DNA of 64,000 nt from Cryobacterium algoritolerans. GTDB taxonomy: Bacteria; Actinomycetota; Actinomycetes; Actinomycetales; Microbacteriaceae. Shown here one piece after another: positions 15,992 to 24,041 of this stretch; the first letter of the stretch is position 1, and each line of letters starts with the position of its first letter. The translations under genes and the position numbers were made by a program. The notes under the pieces were generated by a model. That model saw nothing but the letters and a program-made list of their open reading frames with translations, did not search any database and was not told where the DNA came from. The stretch is from positions 62,001 through 126,000 of the forward strand of contig NZ_SOFP01000010.1 of NCBI RefSeq assembly GCF_004402785.1, in the 5' to 3' direction.

Positions 15992-17248
15992 ATGGATACC
16001 ACCGTGAGCCCAGTGCGAACGAAACGCCCAACCGGTCCCCGCCCGAAGAAGTCGGCCGGCCGGCGGACAACCCAACGGAGCGCCCTCCTCGGGGCGATGT
16101 TCCTGATGGCGACCAGTGCCGTCGGTCCAGGCTTCATCGTGCAGACCACCAGCTTCACGGTTCAGCTCGGCGCGGCGTTCGCCTTCGCCATCCTCGTGTC
16201 GATCCTCGTCGACATCGCCGTGCAGCTCAATGTCTGGCGGGTCATCGGCGTCAGCGGCAAGCGGGCGCAGGAGCTCGCCAACACTGTCCTTCCCGGCTCG
16301 GGCTGGTTTCTCGCCGTGCTGATCTGCCTCGGTGGGCTGGTCTTCAACATCGGTAACATCGCGGGCACCGGCTTGGGCGCCAACGTGATCTTCGGGGTCG
16401 ACGCGAAGGTCGGCGGCATCATCTCCGCCGTGATTGCGATCGCGATCTTCCTAAGCAAGAAGGCCGGGCTCGCGCTCGACAAGATCGTCGTCGTGCTCGG
16501 CGCGGTGATGATCCTGCTGATTGCCTACGTGGCGATCGTGTCGCATCCGCCCCTCGGCCTGGCCCTCAAGAACGCGGTCATCCCCGACGGCGTCGACTTC
16601 CTCATCATCACCACGCTCATCGGCGGCACCATCGGCGGCTACATCACCTACGCCGGAGCGCACCGGATGATCGACGCCGGCGTCTCGGGTCGTGACAACG
16701 TCACCGCGATCACTCGCAGCTCGGTCCTGGGCATCATCATCACCGGGGTGATCCGGGTGCTTTTATTCCTGGCCATCCTCGGCGTTGTCGCAGGAGGGAT
16801 CGCACTGACCAGCGACAACCAGCCGGCCGAGGCATTCCAGGCGGCAGCAGGCGAGGTCGGGCTGCGGCTCTTCGGTATCGTGCTCTGGGCCGCGTCGATC
16901 ACCTCAGTGATCGGCGCCGCCTACACCTCGATCTCTTTCGTGACCACCCCCAGGACCTCCTCGCGCACCCGTAGCATCGCCACCTGCGCGTTCATCGCGG
17001 TGTCGACCGGGGTCTACACGCTCCTCGGGCAGGCGCCGGCGACGCTGCTAATCATGGCCGGAGCCATCAACGGCCTCATCCTCCCGGTCGGCTTCGCCGT
17101 CATCCTCTGGGTGGCGTGGCGCCGCCGCGACCTGCTCGGCGGCTACGTCTACCCGAAGTGGCTACTGGCGATCGGCGTGCTCGCCTGGCTGCTCACGCTC
17201 TTCCTCGGCTACCAGTCGCTGGGCGGCCTCGCGAAGCTCTGGGTGTAG
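15992..17248 (+). CDS. NRAMP-like transporter (YcsG type)
   Basis: A 418-residue membrane protein with about eleven helices, distantly related to NRAMP metal-ion transporters. The canonical DPGN metal site is replaced by SAVGPGFIVQ, as in the YcsG branch. In Bacillus subtilis ycsG sits with ycsF (pxpA), ycsI and kipI-kipA (pxpB-pxpC), the same set as here, so a role in uptake of 5-oxoproline or a related compound, rather than manganese, is plausible (inference). ATG 15992 is the first residue of the cytosolic basic N-terminus. It is followed after 4 bp by the YcsI gene. Confidence 0.82.
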   Translation: MDTTVSPVRTKRPTGPRPKKSAGRRTTQRSALLGAMFLMATSAVGPGFIVQTTSFTVQLGAAFAFAILVSILVDIAVQLNVWRVIGVSGKRAQELANTVLPGSGWFLAVLICLGGLVFNIGNIAGTGLGANVIFGVDAKVGGIISAVIAIAIFLSKKAGLALDKIVVVLGAVMILLIAYVAIVSHPPLGLALKNAVIPDGVDFLIITTLIGGTIGGYITYAGAHRMIDAGVSGRDNVTAITRSSVLGIIITGVIRVLLFLAILGVVAGGIALTSDNQPAEAFQAAAGEVGLRLFGIVLWAASITSVIGAAYTSISFVTTPRTSSRTRSIATCAFIAVSTGVYTLLGQAPATLLIMAGAINGLILPVGFAVILWVAWRRRDLLGGYVYPKWLLAIGVLAWLLTLFLGYQSLGGLAKLWV

Positions 17249-17252
17249 ACGG

Positions 17253-18050
17253 ATGCCGGCACTCCCGCCCAATCGGGGCACCCTGACCGGGGCACAGGCC
17301 CGCGCGCACTTCCGGGGCGGCCTGGTCACCCCGACCGCCGGCTGGGCCAGGGGCTTCACCCAGGCCAACGTCCTGATCGTCCCGCGCGCGCAGGCCTTCG
17401 ACGTGCTGCTCTTCGCCCAGCGGAATCCAAAGTCGTGTCCTGTGCTCGGAGTGCTGGACGAGGGCGAGATCAGCGGCGCGTTGCTGGTCGGAGGGGACAT
17501 TCGCACGGACCTGCCTCGCTACACCGTCTACGAGTACGGCGAGCTCGTCGCCGAGCCGACGGACGTGACGGAGTGGTGGCGGCCCGACCTGGTGACTTTC
17601 ATCTTCGGCTGCAGCTTCACCTTCGAGGCCGCGCTGCAGGACGGCGGCATCGCGGTGGCGCACATCGACCAGGGCCGGAACGTGCCGATGTACCGCACGA
17701 ACGTGCCAGCGACGACGGCCGGCTCGCTCGGCGGCCCGCTCGTCGTCTCGATGCGACCGATCCCGCCTGAGCAGGTGGCCGATGCCGTGCGGATCAGCGC
17801 CCGGTACCCGGCGGTGCACGGCGCCCCGGCGCACGTCGGCGACCCCGCGCGACTCGGCATCGCCGACCTTGCGGCGCCCGACTTCGGTCAGGCGGTCTCC
17901 CTTCGGCCAGGGGACATCCCCGTTTTCTGGGCCTGCGGCGTCACCCCGCAGGCTGCGGTGATGGAATCACGGCCGCCGCTCGCGATCGGCCACGCCCCTG
18001 GGCACATGCTGGTTACCGACGCGCGCGACTCCGACTACCTCGTGCCGTGA
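17253..18050 (+). CDS. DUF1445 putative hydro-lyase (YcsI family)
   Basis: A 265-residue soluble protein of the YcsI/DUF1445 family, annotated elsewhere as putative hydro-lyase or D-glutamate cyclase-like. Seen: CSFTFEAALQDGGI, NVPMYRTNVPA and PVFWACGVTPQAAV, characteristic of the family. D-glutamate cyclases of this family (mammalian DGLUCY has a related domain) interconvert D-Glu and 5-oxo-D-proline, which would fit this locus directly. ATG 17253 lies 4 bp after the transporter stop, so the two are one transcript. Confidence 0.85.
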   Translation: MPALPPNRGTLTGAQARAHFRGGLVTPTAGWARGFTQANVLIVPRAQAFDVLLFAQRNPKSCPVLGVLDEGEISGALLVGGDIRTDLPRYTVYEYGELVAEPTDVTEWWRPDLVTFIFGCSFTFEAALQDGGIAVAHIDQGRNVPMYRTNVPATTAGSLGGPLVVSMRPIPPEQVADAVRISARYPAVHGAPAHVGDPARLGIADLAAPDFGQAVSLRPGDIPVFWACGVTPQAAVMESRPPLAIGHAPGHMLVTDARDSDYLVP

Positions 18051-18075
18051 TCGCGACCATGCCGGGCCTCCGGGT

Positions 18076-18780
18076 CTAACCCACGGTGCGGGCCGTGACC
18101 GCGGCGAGCAGCTGGTTCTCGGCGCGGAGGAGGTAGTCGGCCAGCACGGTGGCGGCGTCGGCTTGCCGGCCGGCCGAGAGCAGCGCCACTATGCGCGCGT
18201 TCTCGTCGACGTAGGGCGCGTGGAAGAGCGCATCCTCGGCCATGGAGTAGAACACCAGCCGCATCTCGGCCAGCACCTGGCTCATCAGTTGGTCGAGGCG
18301 CGCACTGCCGGCCAGGGCCACGATCCCCGCGTGGAAATCCTGGTTGGCCCCGGCCATGCCCGGGATCGATCCGGCGTCCCTGGCGGCGCGCGCCCGCTCG
18401 ACCGCCCGGTCGAGCGGCGCCACGTGCGCGGGTCCGAGATCGGCAGCGGGGGTCCAGGCCACGGCGGCCGGTTCGACGTACCGCCGCACCCGGTAGATCT
18501 CGCGGATGTCGTCGGTCGTCGGCCGGGACACGAAGACCCCGCGGTTGGGGATCCTGGTGACCACGCGCTCGGCGCTCAGTGTGGAGAATGCCTCTCGCAG
18601 GGTGTTCCGGGACACGCTGAGCGCCTCGCCCAGAGTCTCTTCTGACAGTTTGGTGCCCGGCGCGAGCCGCCCAGCGGCGATCTGCTCGCGCAGCACCCCG
18701 GCGACCCAGAGGCCGGTCTCGGCGTGCCGACCGGCCGCCTTCATTCGACGGAGGTCGTCCAGGATATCGGCGAGGGTCAT
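18076..18780 (-). CDS. GntR family regulator (FCD subfamily) of the 5-oxoproline locus
   Basis: A 234-residue regulator: winged helix at residues 25-90 (LSEETLGEALSVSRNTLREAFSTLSAERVVTRIPNRGVFV) and an all-helical FCD ligand domain with the metal/acid-binding pattern (DFHAGIVALAGS, later His residues). It lies inside the 5-oxoproline locus, in the place filled by the IclR-type KipR in Bacillus. Its probable targets are the two TTGTTGAACAA palindromes at 15910 and 23252. It is convergent with ycsI and transcribed after accC (44 bp gap). Confidence 0.88.
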   Translation of the reverse strand: MTLADILDDLRRMKAAGRHAETGLWVAGVLREQIAAGRLAPGTKLSEETLGEALSVSRNTLREAFSTLSAERVVTRIPNRGVFVSRPTTDDIREIYRVRRYVEPAAVAWTPAADLGPAHVAPLDRAVERARAARDAGSIPGMAGANQDFHAGIVALAGSARLDQLMSQVLAEMRLVFYSMAEDALFHAPYVDENARIVALLSAGRQADAATVLADYLLRAENQLLAAVTARTVG

Positions 18781-18824
18781 GCTGTCACGATACGGCCTGT
18801 CACGATCCGGGCTGGACGGGGCGC

Positions 18825-20603
18825 TCAGTCGCCGATGGATGCCACGGCGGAGTTCGCTGCCACGGCGTCACCAGGGTGGACGGTCGGGTTCCGCAGGATC
18901 CCGGTGCGATGTGCCGTCACGATCGACTCCATCTTCATGGCTTCGAGCACGAGCACCGGGTCACCCTCTGTCACCGCGGTGCCGGGCTCCACCAGCCATT
19001 TCACGACCGAACCGCCCATGGTGGCGCTGAGGATGCTCGGGTCGGCCTCCGACGCCGTCGTGCCGACGGGGACGCCGGGGCCTTCGGCGGAGATCGACGC
19101 CGCGGCCAGGCCGGTCGCCGGTCCGGCACCGCGCACGAGCGCGTCGAGCAGGCCCGCGGGCAGGCCGAGCGCCATCCGCCGGCCGTCGATCTCGATGCTG
19201 ATCGTGTGCCGCGGCGCCTCGGGTGTAACCGGGTTGAACTGTGGGTCGTTCGGCAGATGCTCGGCGAAGTCTGCCTGGATCCAGCCGGTGTGCACGCTGA
19301 GCCGGTCGGTGCCGGTGAACGCCGGCGCCCGGACCACGGCGCGGTGGAACGGCAGCACCGTCGGCAGGCCGGTGATCTCGAACTCGGCTAGCGCTCGCCG
19401 GGCGCGGCGGAGGGCCTGCTGCCGGTTGGCCCCGGTGACGATGAGCTTGGCCAGCAGGGAATCGAACTGCGCCGGGACCAGGTCGCCCGCCCTGACACCC
19501 GTGTCGACGCGGATGCCCGGCCCGGTCGGCACGGTGAAGGTCGCCACGGTGCCCGGGCATGGCAGGAACCCCCGCCCGACATCCTCGGCATTGATCCGGA
19601 ACTCGAAGGAGTGCCCGCGCGGCTCGGGGTCGGCCGACACCGGCAGCGGGCCCCCGGCGGCGATGGTCAGCTGGGCGAGCACGAGGTCGATCCCGCTGGT
19701 CTCCTCGGTGATCGGATGCTCCACCTGCAGCCGGGTGTTCACCTCAAGGAACGAGATGGTGCCGTCCTGGGCGAGCAGGTACTCGACGGTGCCCGCGCCG
19801 GTGTAGCCGGCTGCCAGGCAGATGGCCTTGGCCGAGGTGTAGATTTGCGCGTGCTGGGCGGGCGTGAGGAATGGCGCCGGTGCCTCCTCGACGAGCTTCT
19901 GGTTACGGCGCTGCAGCGAGCAGTCCCGGGTGCCGACGACGATGACGTTGCCGCGAGTATCGGCGAGGATCTGCGCCTCGACGTGGCGGGGCTTGTGCAG
20001 GAACCGCTCGACGAAGCATTCGCCGCGGCCGAACGCGGCCGTCGACTCGCGCACGGCCGAGTCGAAAGACTCCTCGATCGCATCCATGTCCCAGACCACC
20101 TTGAGCCCGCGCCCGCCGCCGCCGAAGGCCGCCTTGATCGCCACCGGCAGGCCGTGCTCCAGCGCGAATGCACGCACCTCGGCCGCCGTTTCAACGGTGC
20201 CCTCCGACCCTGCCACGAGGGGTGCGCCGACCCGGATGGCGAGTTCCCTGGCCGAGACCTTGTTGCCGAGCACCCGGATGGCGTCAGGCGTCGGGCCGAT
20301 CCAGACCAGCCCGGCGTCCAGCGCCGCCTGGGCGAAGTCGGCGTTCTCGGAGAGGAAGCCGTAGCCGGGGTGCACCGCGTCGGCGCCGGACCGGCGGGCG
20401 ATGTCAAGAAGCTTCCCCACATTCAGGTAGCTGTCGGCCGGGCTGTCCCCGCCTAGAGTCCAGGCTTCCGTCGCGGCGTTCACGTGCAGGGCGTCGGCGT
20501 CGACCCCCGCATAGACGGCGACGGATTCGAGGCCGGCATCGTCGCAGGCGCGGATGATGCGCACCGCAATCTCGCCGCGGTTGGCAATCAGGACTTTCTG
20601 CAT
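18825..20603 (-). CDS. Biotin carboxylase fused to biotin carboxyl carrier domain
   Basis: A 592-residue protein. Residues 1-450 are an AccC-type biotin carboxylase ([22 protein letters not shown] at the start, ATP-grasp [36 protein letters not shown]). The last 75 residues are a biotinyl domain with the biotin-accepting Lys in VLEAMKMES. No carboxyltransferase is encoded here. Biotin carboxylase/BCCP genes often cluster with pxpABC, but their part in 5-oxoprolinase action is unexplained. ATG 20603 begins the conserved N-terminus. The gene sits downstream of pxpBC, separated by a 167-bp gap containing a long hairpin. Confidence 0.93.
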   Translation of the reverse strand: MQKVLIANRGEIAVRIIRACDDAGLESVAVYAGVDADALHVNAATEAWTLGGDSPADSYLNVGKLLDIARRSGADAVHPGYGFLSENADFAQAALDAGLVWIGPTPDAIRVLGNKVSARELAIRVGAPLVAGSEGTVETAAEVRAFALEHGLPVAIKAAFGGGGRGLKVVWDMDAIEESFDSAVRESTAAFGRGECFVERFLHKPRHVEAQILADTRGNVIVVGTRDCSLQRRNQKLVEEAPAPFLTPAQHAQIYTSAKAICLAAGYTGAGTVEYLLAQDGTISFLEVNTRLQVEHPITEETSGIDLVLAQLTIAAGGPLPVSADPEPRGHSFEFRINAEDVGRGFLPCPGTVATFTVPTGPGIRVDTGVRAGDLVPAQFDSLLAKLIVTGANRQQALRRARRALAEFEITGLPTVLPFHRAVVRAPAFTGTDRLSVHTGWIQADFAEHLPNDPQFNPVTPEAPRHTISIEIDGRRMALGLPAGLLDALVRGAGPATGLAAASISAEGPGVPVGTTASEADPSILSATMGGSVVKWLVEPGTAVTEGDPVLVLEAMKMESIVTAHRTGILRNPTVHPGDAVAANSAVASIGD

Positions 20604-20658
20604 GGTCTCAGCTCTCGTTCAATGACGCGGACGATGATGCGTTGGGCGAAAGGGGTGG

Positions 20659-20720
20659 GCGCGCCACCTGCGCCGTTGCGCTCCCGGTGTGCCTGGTGCG
20701 CAGCGGCGCAGGTGGCGCGC
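20659..20720. repeat. 23-bp inverted repeat between pxpBC and accC
   Basis: Arms at 20659-20681 and 20698-20720 match at 22 of 23 positions (the mismatch can form a G-U pair in RNA) around a 16-nt loop. It lies between two same-strand genes of one presumed operon, so it could attenuate accC and gntR expression or stabilise the upstream message. Confidence 0.85.
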
Positions 20721-20770
20721 TCGAGACTGAGCCCGATGGTCCAACGCGGGCCTCGCGGCGGCCGGCGGGG

Positions 20771-22387
20771 TCACGGCTGCTCCGGCGAGGTCGGCGGGGC
20801 GGCGTCGGGTGTCGGGGTGAAGCGGATGCGGGCGCCGGTGGACAGCTGGGCGGCCAGATCGAGGTCCTCGGCCAGCACGACGCCGACCACCGGATAGCCG
20901 CCCGTGACGGGGTGGTCGGCCAGGAACAAAACCGGAAGTCCGGACGGCGGCACCTGGATTGCCCCCTTCACCGTGCCCTCGCTGGCGAGCTCGCCCGGCG
21001 TCGACCGCACCAGGGCCTCTCCGTCGAGGCGGAGGCCGATCCGGTTCGACAGCGCGGTCACCATCCATTCGTCGAGCGCGAGCCGGGCGACGGATGCCGC
21101 GTCGAACCAGTCCGCGCGGGGTCCGGGCACGAACCGCAGCACGGTGACCTCGGCCGGTACCGCCGGCGGGGTCTCGGGGCCGTGCACAGCGCTGCCGGGG
21201 GCGGCAGGGAGCATCCGGAGGCGGTCCCCGGCGGCGAGCGGAGCCGGGCCGATCCCGGACATGGTGTCGGTGGAGCGGCTGCCGAGCACGATCGGAACAT
21301 CGATCCCGCCGCGGAACGCCAGGTAGCTGCGCACCCCGGTGCAGGGCGTCCCGAGAGTGAGCGTCTCGCCGGCGAGCAGGGAGATGGGGGCGTCCATCGG
21401 CGGCTCGCGGCGAACGGTCGCGACACCGGACACGGTGACGGTGAGGCTCACCGTCGCGCCGGTGACGGCCAGCACCTGGTCGGTCGCCGCCGTGAGGGTA
21501 AGCCCGCCGAGGGCGTTCTCGAGCACGGCGGCCATGGCCGGATTGCCGACGATGTGGTTGGCCCGGCGGAGGGCGCCGCGGTCGAGCGCGCCGGAGCTTG
21601 CCACGCCGAGATCGGCGAAGCCGGGGCGGCCGAGGTCCTGCACGGTCGTCTGCAGCCCGGGGGAGACGACGAGGATTCCGTGGGACGTGTCGGCCGCCGC
21701 GTCCGGCTGGGCCGTGCCCGGCGCGTCAATGAAGCCCGCTGCCGCGACGACGAATTCACGCACCGCGCGGAACCGCACCCGGTTGCCGGGCCGCACGAGG
21801 GCAGGCTGCGCTCGGTCGAGGTCCCACATGCGGGCATTCGTGCGGCCGACCAGTTGCCAGCCGCCCGGGGAGGCCCGCGGGTAGACGGCCGAGTAGTCGC
21901 CGGCGATGGCGACCGCACCGGCGGGCACCGCGCTGCGCGGCACGGCGCGCCGGGGCACGACGAGCGCCGCGGTCTCGCCGGTCAGGTAGACGAAACCGGG
22001 GGCGAAGCCGCCGAACGCGGCGGTCCAGGTCTGGCCGGTGTGCGCGGCGATGACCCCGTCGAGGCCGAGGCCGGTCTCGGCGGCGACCAGGGCGAGGTCC
22101 TCGCCGTCGTAGATCGCGTCGATCAGCACGAGGGTCGTGTCCGGGTGCGGTGCCCGCGTCACGTCCCGTCCGCGTAACTCGGCGGCGAACCCGCGGGCCG
22201 CGGCGGCGGAGACGGCGGTGACGAGCACGGTCGTGGCAGCTGCGAGCACGTCGAGCTGGCCGTCGATCGGGTCCTCCTGCAACCGCGCCTGCAGGCCGAG
22301 CACGTCGGTAAGGCTGCCGAGTTCGACCAGCACGGCGCGGTCACCGACGGCACGGATGGCGCGGATACCGCGAGATGACCCCGTCAT
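20771..22387 (-). CDS. pxpB: 5-oxoprolinase subunits B and C, fused (PxpB-PxpC)
   Basis: ATP-dependent 5-oxoprolinase (pyroglutamase) subunits in one 538-residue chain. Residues 1-220 are KipI/PxpB-like (RAVGDRAVLVELG, AFGGFAPGFVYLTG); residues 230-520 are KipA/PxpC-like, starting SHGILVVSPGLQTTVQDLGRPGFADLGV and containing RSYLAFRGGIDVP and the C-terminal PPSGLPVLFLADHPVTGGYP. In most bacteria these are separate genes; fusion is common in actinobacteria and resembles urea amidolyase. With PxpA it opens 5-oxoproline to glutamate. The pxpA stop lies 3 bp before the start, so the two are co-transcribed. Confidence 0.93.
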   Translation of the reverse strand: MTGSSRGIRAIRAVGDRAVLVELGSLTDVLGLQARLQEDPIDGQLDVLAAATTVLVTAVSAAAARGFAAELRGRDVTRAPHPDTTLVLIDAIYDGEDLALVAAETGLGLDGVIAAHTGQTWTAAFGGFAPGFVYLTGETAALVVPRRAVPRSAVPAGAVAIAGDYSAVYPRASPGGWQLVGRTNARMWDLDRAQPALVRPGNRVRFRAVREFVVAAAGFIDAPGTAQPDAAADTSHGILVVSPGLQTTVQDLGRPGFADLGVASSGALDRGALRRANHIVGNPAMAAVLENALGGLTLTAATDQVLAVTGATVSLTVTVSGVATVRREPPMDAPISLLAGETLTLGTPCTGVRSYLAFRGGIDVPIVLGSRSTDTMSGIGPAPLAAGDRLRMLPAAPGSAVHGPETPPAVPAEVTVLRFVPGPRADWFDAASVARLALDEWMVTALSNRIGLRLDGEALVRSTPGELASEGTVKGAIQVPPSGLPVLFLADHPVTGGYPVVGVVLAEDLDLAAQLSTGARIRFTPTPDAAPPTSPEQP

Positions 22388-22390
22388 GGG

Positions 22391-23200
22391 CTAGACGAAG
22401 CTTCGGATTAGGATGCCGGCATCCTGCAGCGCCGCGCGTACCGTGGCGGTCAGCGTGACCGCACCGGGGGTGTCGCCGTGCAGGCAAATGCTCTCGACAG
22501 GCACGTCGAGGAGCGTGCCGTCGACCGCCCGCACCTGACGTTCGGCGGCCAGCCGGAGCGCCTGTTCGGTGACTCTGGCCGGATCAAGGATCACGGCGCC
22601 GGGCAGGCTGCGGGAGGTCAGGGACCCATCGGGATTGTAGGAGCGATCGGCGAACGCCTCCACGACAGTGCGCAGCCCGGCAGCGTCGGCGAGCCGCTGG
22701 ATCTCCGAGTTCGGCAGCACCATCACCGGCAGGCCAGGGTCGACCGACACGACCGCGTCCACCACGGCCTGTGCCTGCACCGTGTGGTGCGCGATTGCGT
22801 TGTAGAGCGCACCGTGCGGTTTCACGTAGCTGACGCGCGTACCCGCGACCGCGGCCAGGGCCTGAAGCGCGCCGATCTGATAGATGACCTCGTCGGTGAG
22901 GTGGCCGGGGGCCATGTCGATGAAGCGGCGGCCAAAACCGGCGAGGTCGCGGTAGCCCGGATGCGCGCCCACCGTGACCCCGGCCACGGCTGCCGCGGCG
23001 CAAGTGGCTCTGATCGTGCTCGGATCCCCGGCGTGGAACGCGCAGGCGACATTTACGCTGGACACCGACGAGATGATGGCGGCGTCGTCGCCGAAGCTCC
23101 AGTTGCCGAAGGATTCTCCGACGTCACTGTTCAGATCGATACTGTTCAGATCGATACTGTTCAGATCAATACCGGTCAGATCAATGGTGGACATCGTCAT
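22391..23200 (-). CDS. pxpA: 5-oxoprolinase subunit A (LamB/YcsF family)
   Basis: A 269-residue protein of the LamB/YcsF family, catalytic subunit of PxpABC 5-oxoprolinase. Seen: [49 protein letters not shown], and the C-terminal [10 protein letters not shown]. PxpA normally begins within a few residues of this first LNxDxGE strand; here an extra 20 residues ([15 protein letters not shown]) precede it, produced by a 15-bp repeat. The start could be ATG 23200 or ATG 23194. It is the first gene of the pxpA-pxpBC-accC-gntR transcript and has a GntR-type operator upstream. Confidence 0.95.
   Translation of the reverse strand: MTMSTIDLTGIDLNSIDLNSIDLNSDVGESFGNWSFGDDAAIISSVSSVNVACAFHAGDPSTIRATCAAAAVAGVTVGAHPGYRDLAGFGRRFIDMAPGHLTDEVIYQIGALQALAAVAGTRVSYVKPHGALYNAIAHHTVQAQAVVDAVVSVDPGLPVMVLPNSEIQRLADAAGLRTVVEAFADRSYNPDGSLTSRSLPGAVILDPARVTEQALRLAAERQVRAVDGTLLDVPVESICLHGDTPGAVTLTATVRAALQDAGILIRSFV
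23126..23185. repeat. 15-bp tandem repeat at the pxpA start
   Basis: Four 15-bp units (ACTGTTCAGATCGAT and two variants) encode repeated IDLNS, copying the conserved first strand of PxpA. The period is five codons, so changes in copy number stay in frame. Confidence 0.92.
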
Positions 23201-23251
23201 CCCCTCCGTCCCGTACGGGAAGTTTTGACTAAGGATGTCCTACTTCCATAG

Positions 23252-23264
23252 ATTGTTCAACAAC
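23252..23264. promoter_or_regulatory. GntR-type operator upstream of pxpA
   Basis: ATTGTTCAACAAC on the + strand reads GTTGTTGAACAAT toward pxpA, followed by CTATGG, a possible -10. It matches the palindrome at 15910 in 12 of 13 bases and in its place next to the -10. Confidence 0.75.
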
Positions 23265-23303
23265 CTTCATACACCTCCCAGCATCGAGCCGCCAGCGCGC
23301 TGC

Positions 23304-23978
23304 TCAGTTGGCGGGGCTGTCGATCGAGGGAACGGAGGGGACGGCGGAGCCCTCAAGCGCCTCTTCGAGGCCGGGGTGCGCGGGCGCGGCCTGCGGCTCG
23401 GCGGGGCGCTTGATCGCGAAGAACGGGATCGTCCAGTTGCAGAGCGGACCGACGAGCACCGCGAAGAGCACCGTGCCCACGCCGACGTTGCCGCCGAGCA
23501 GCCAGCCGACGCCGAGCACGACGACCTCGATGCCGGTGCGAACCACCCAGATCCGCCAGCCGGTGCGCTTGTGCAGGCCGGTCATCAGTCCGTCGCGCGG
23601 GCCGGGGCCGAAGTGCGCGCCGATGTAGAGTCCGGTCGCGACCGCCAGCACGAGCAGCCCGGTCGCGAAGAAGATGACGCGCAGCCAGAGGTCCTGGCCG
23701 GCCGGGACCAGCCAGAGGCCGACGTCCGCGGATGGTCCGACCAGCAGGGCGTTCAGCACCGTGCCGATGCCGGGCTTCTGCCGGATCGGGAACCACAGCA
23801 GGAGCACGACGCCGCTCATCAACACCGTGATCAGGCCGAAGCCCAGGTGGGTGCGGCTGTCGATGCCCTGGGTGAGCACGTCCCACGGGGCGACGCCGAT
23901 CTCGCCGCGCACGATCAGGGCGATCCCCAGACCATAGAGAAAGAGGCCAATGAGCAGTTGGGAAAGGCGACGGGTCAT
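23304..23978 (-). CDS. YczE/YitT-like membrane protein
   Basis: A 224-residue protein with five or six hydrophobic helices. Seen: GLGIALIVRGEIGVAPWDVLTQG, then GPGPRDGLMTGL, both typical of the YczE family (DUF6198). YczE genes are usually divergent from a MocR regulator named YczR, as here. Transport substrate unknown. ATG 23978 is preferred to TTG 23987. The C-terminal tail is Pro/Ala-rich and cytosolic. Confidence 0.85.
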   Translation of the reverse strand: MTRRLSQLLIGLFLYGLGIALIVRGEIGVAPWDVLTQGIDSRTHLGFGLITVLMSGVVLLLWFPIRQKPGIGTVLNALLVGPSADVGLWLVPAGQDLWLRVIFFATGLLVLAVATGLYIGAHFGPGPRDGLMTGLHKRTGWRIWVVRTGIEVVVLGVGWLLGGNVGVGTVLFAVLVGPLCNWTIPFFAIKRPAEPQAAPAHPGLEEALEGSAVPSVPSIDSPAN

Positions 23979-23999
23979 ACTCGACAATCCAATTGCACT

Positions 24000-24035
24000 A
24001 TTGGCCTGTTATCAAGTAGCCAATCTCTCTATAGT
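24000..24035. promoter_or_regulatory. MocR promoter-operator region
   Basis: ATTGGC at 24000-24005 and GCCAAT at 24019-24024 form an inverted repeat between the divergent yczE-like and mocR genes. A second pair, CCAAT and ATTGG, overlaps its left arm. TATAGT at 24030-24035 lies 6 nt before the mocR ATG, so that message is probably leaderless and would be blocked by bound regulator. Confidence 0.6.
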
Positions 24036-24041
24036 GGCCTC

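Noticed and set aside
14569-16158. 529-codon − strand frame across the M20 gene and the intergenic hairpin
   Set aside because: Shadow of the M20 gene extended through non-coding DNA; M20 metal motifs lie on the + strand.
23235-24041. In-frame upstream extension of the MocR gene (269 codons)
   Set aside because: It is antisense to the yczE-like gene; the wHTH begins just after ATG 24042, and a -10 element lies 6 nt before it.
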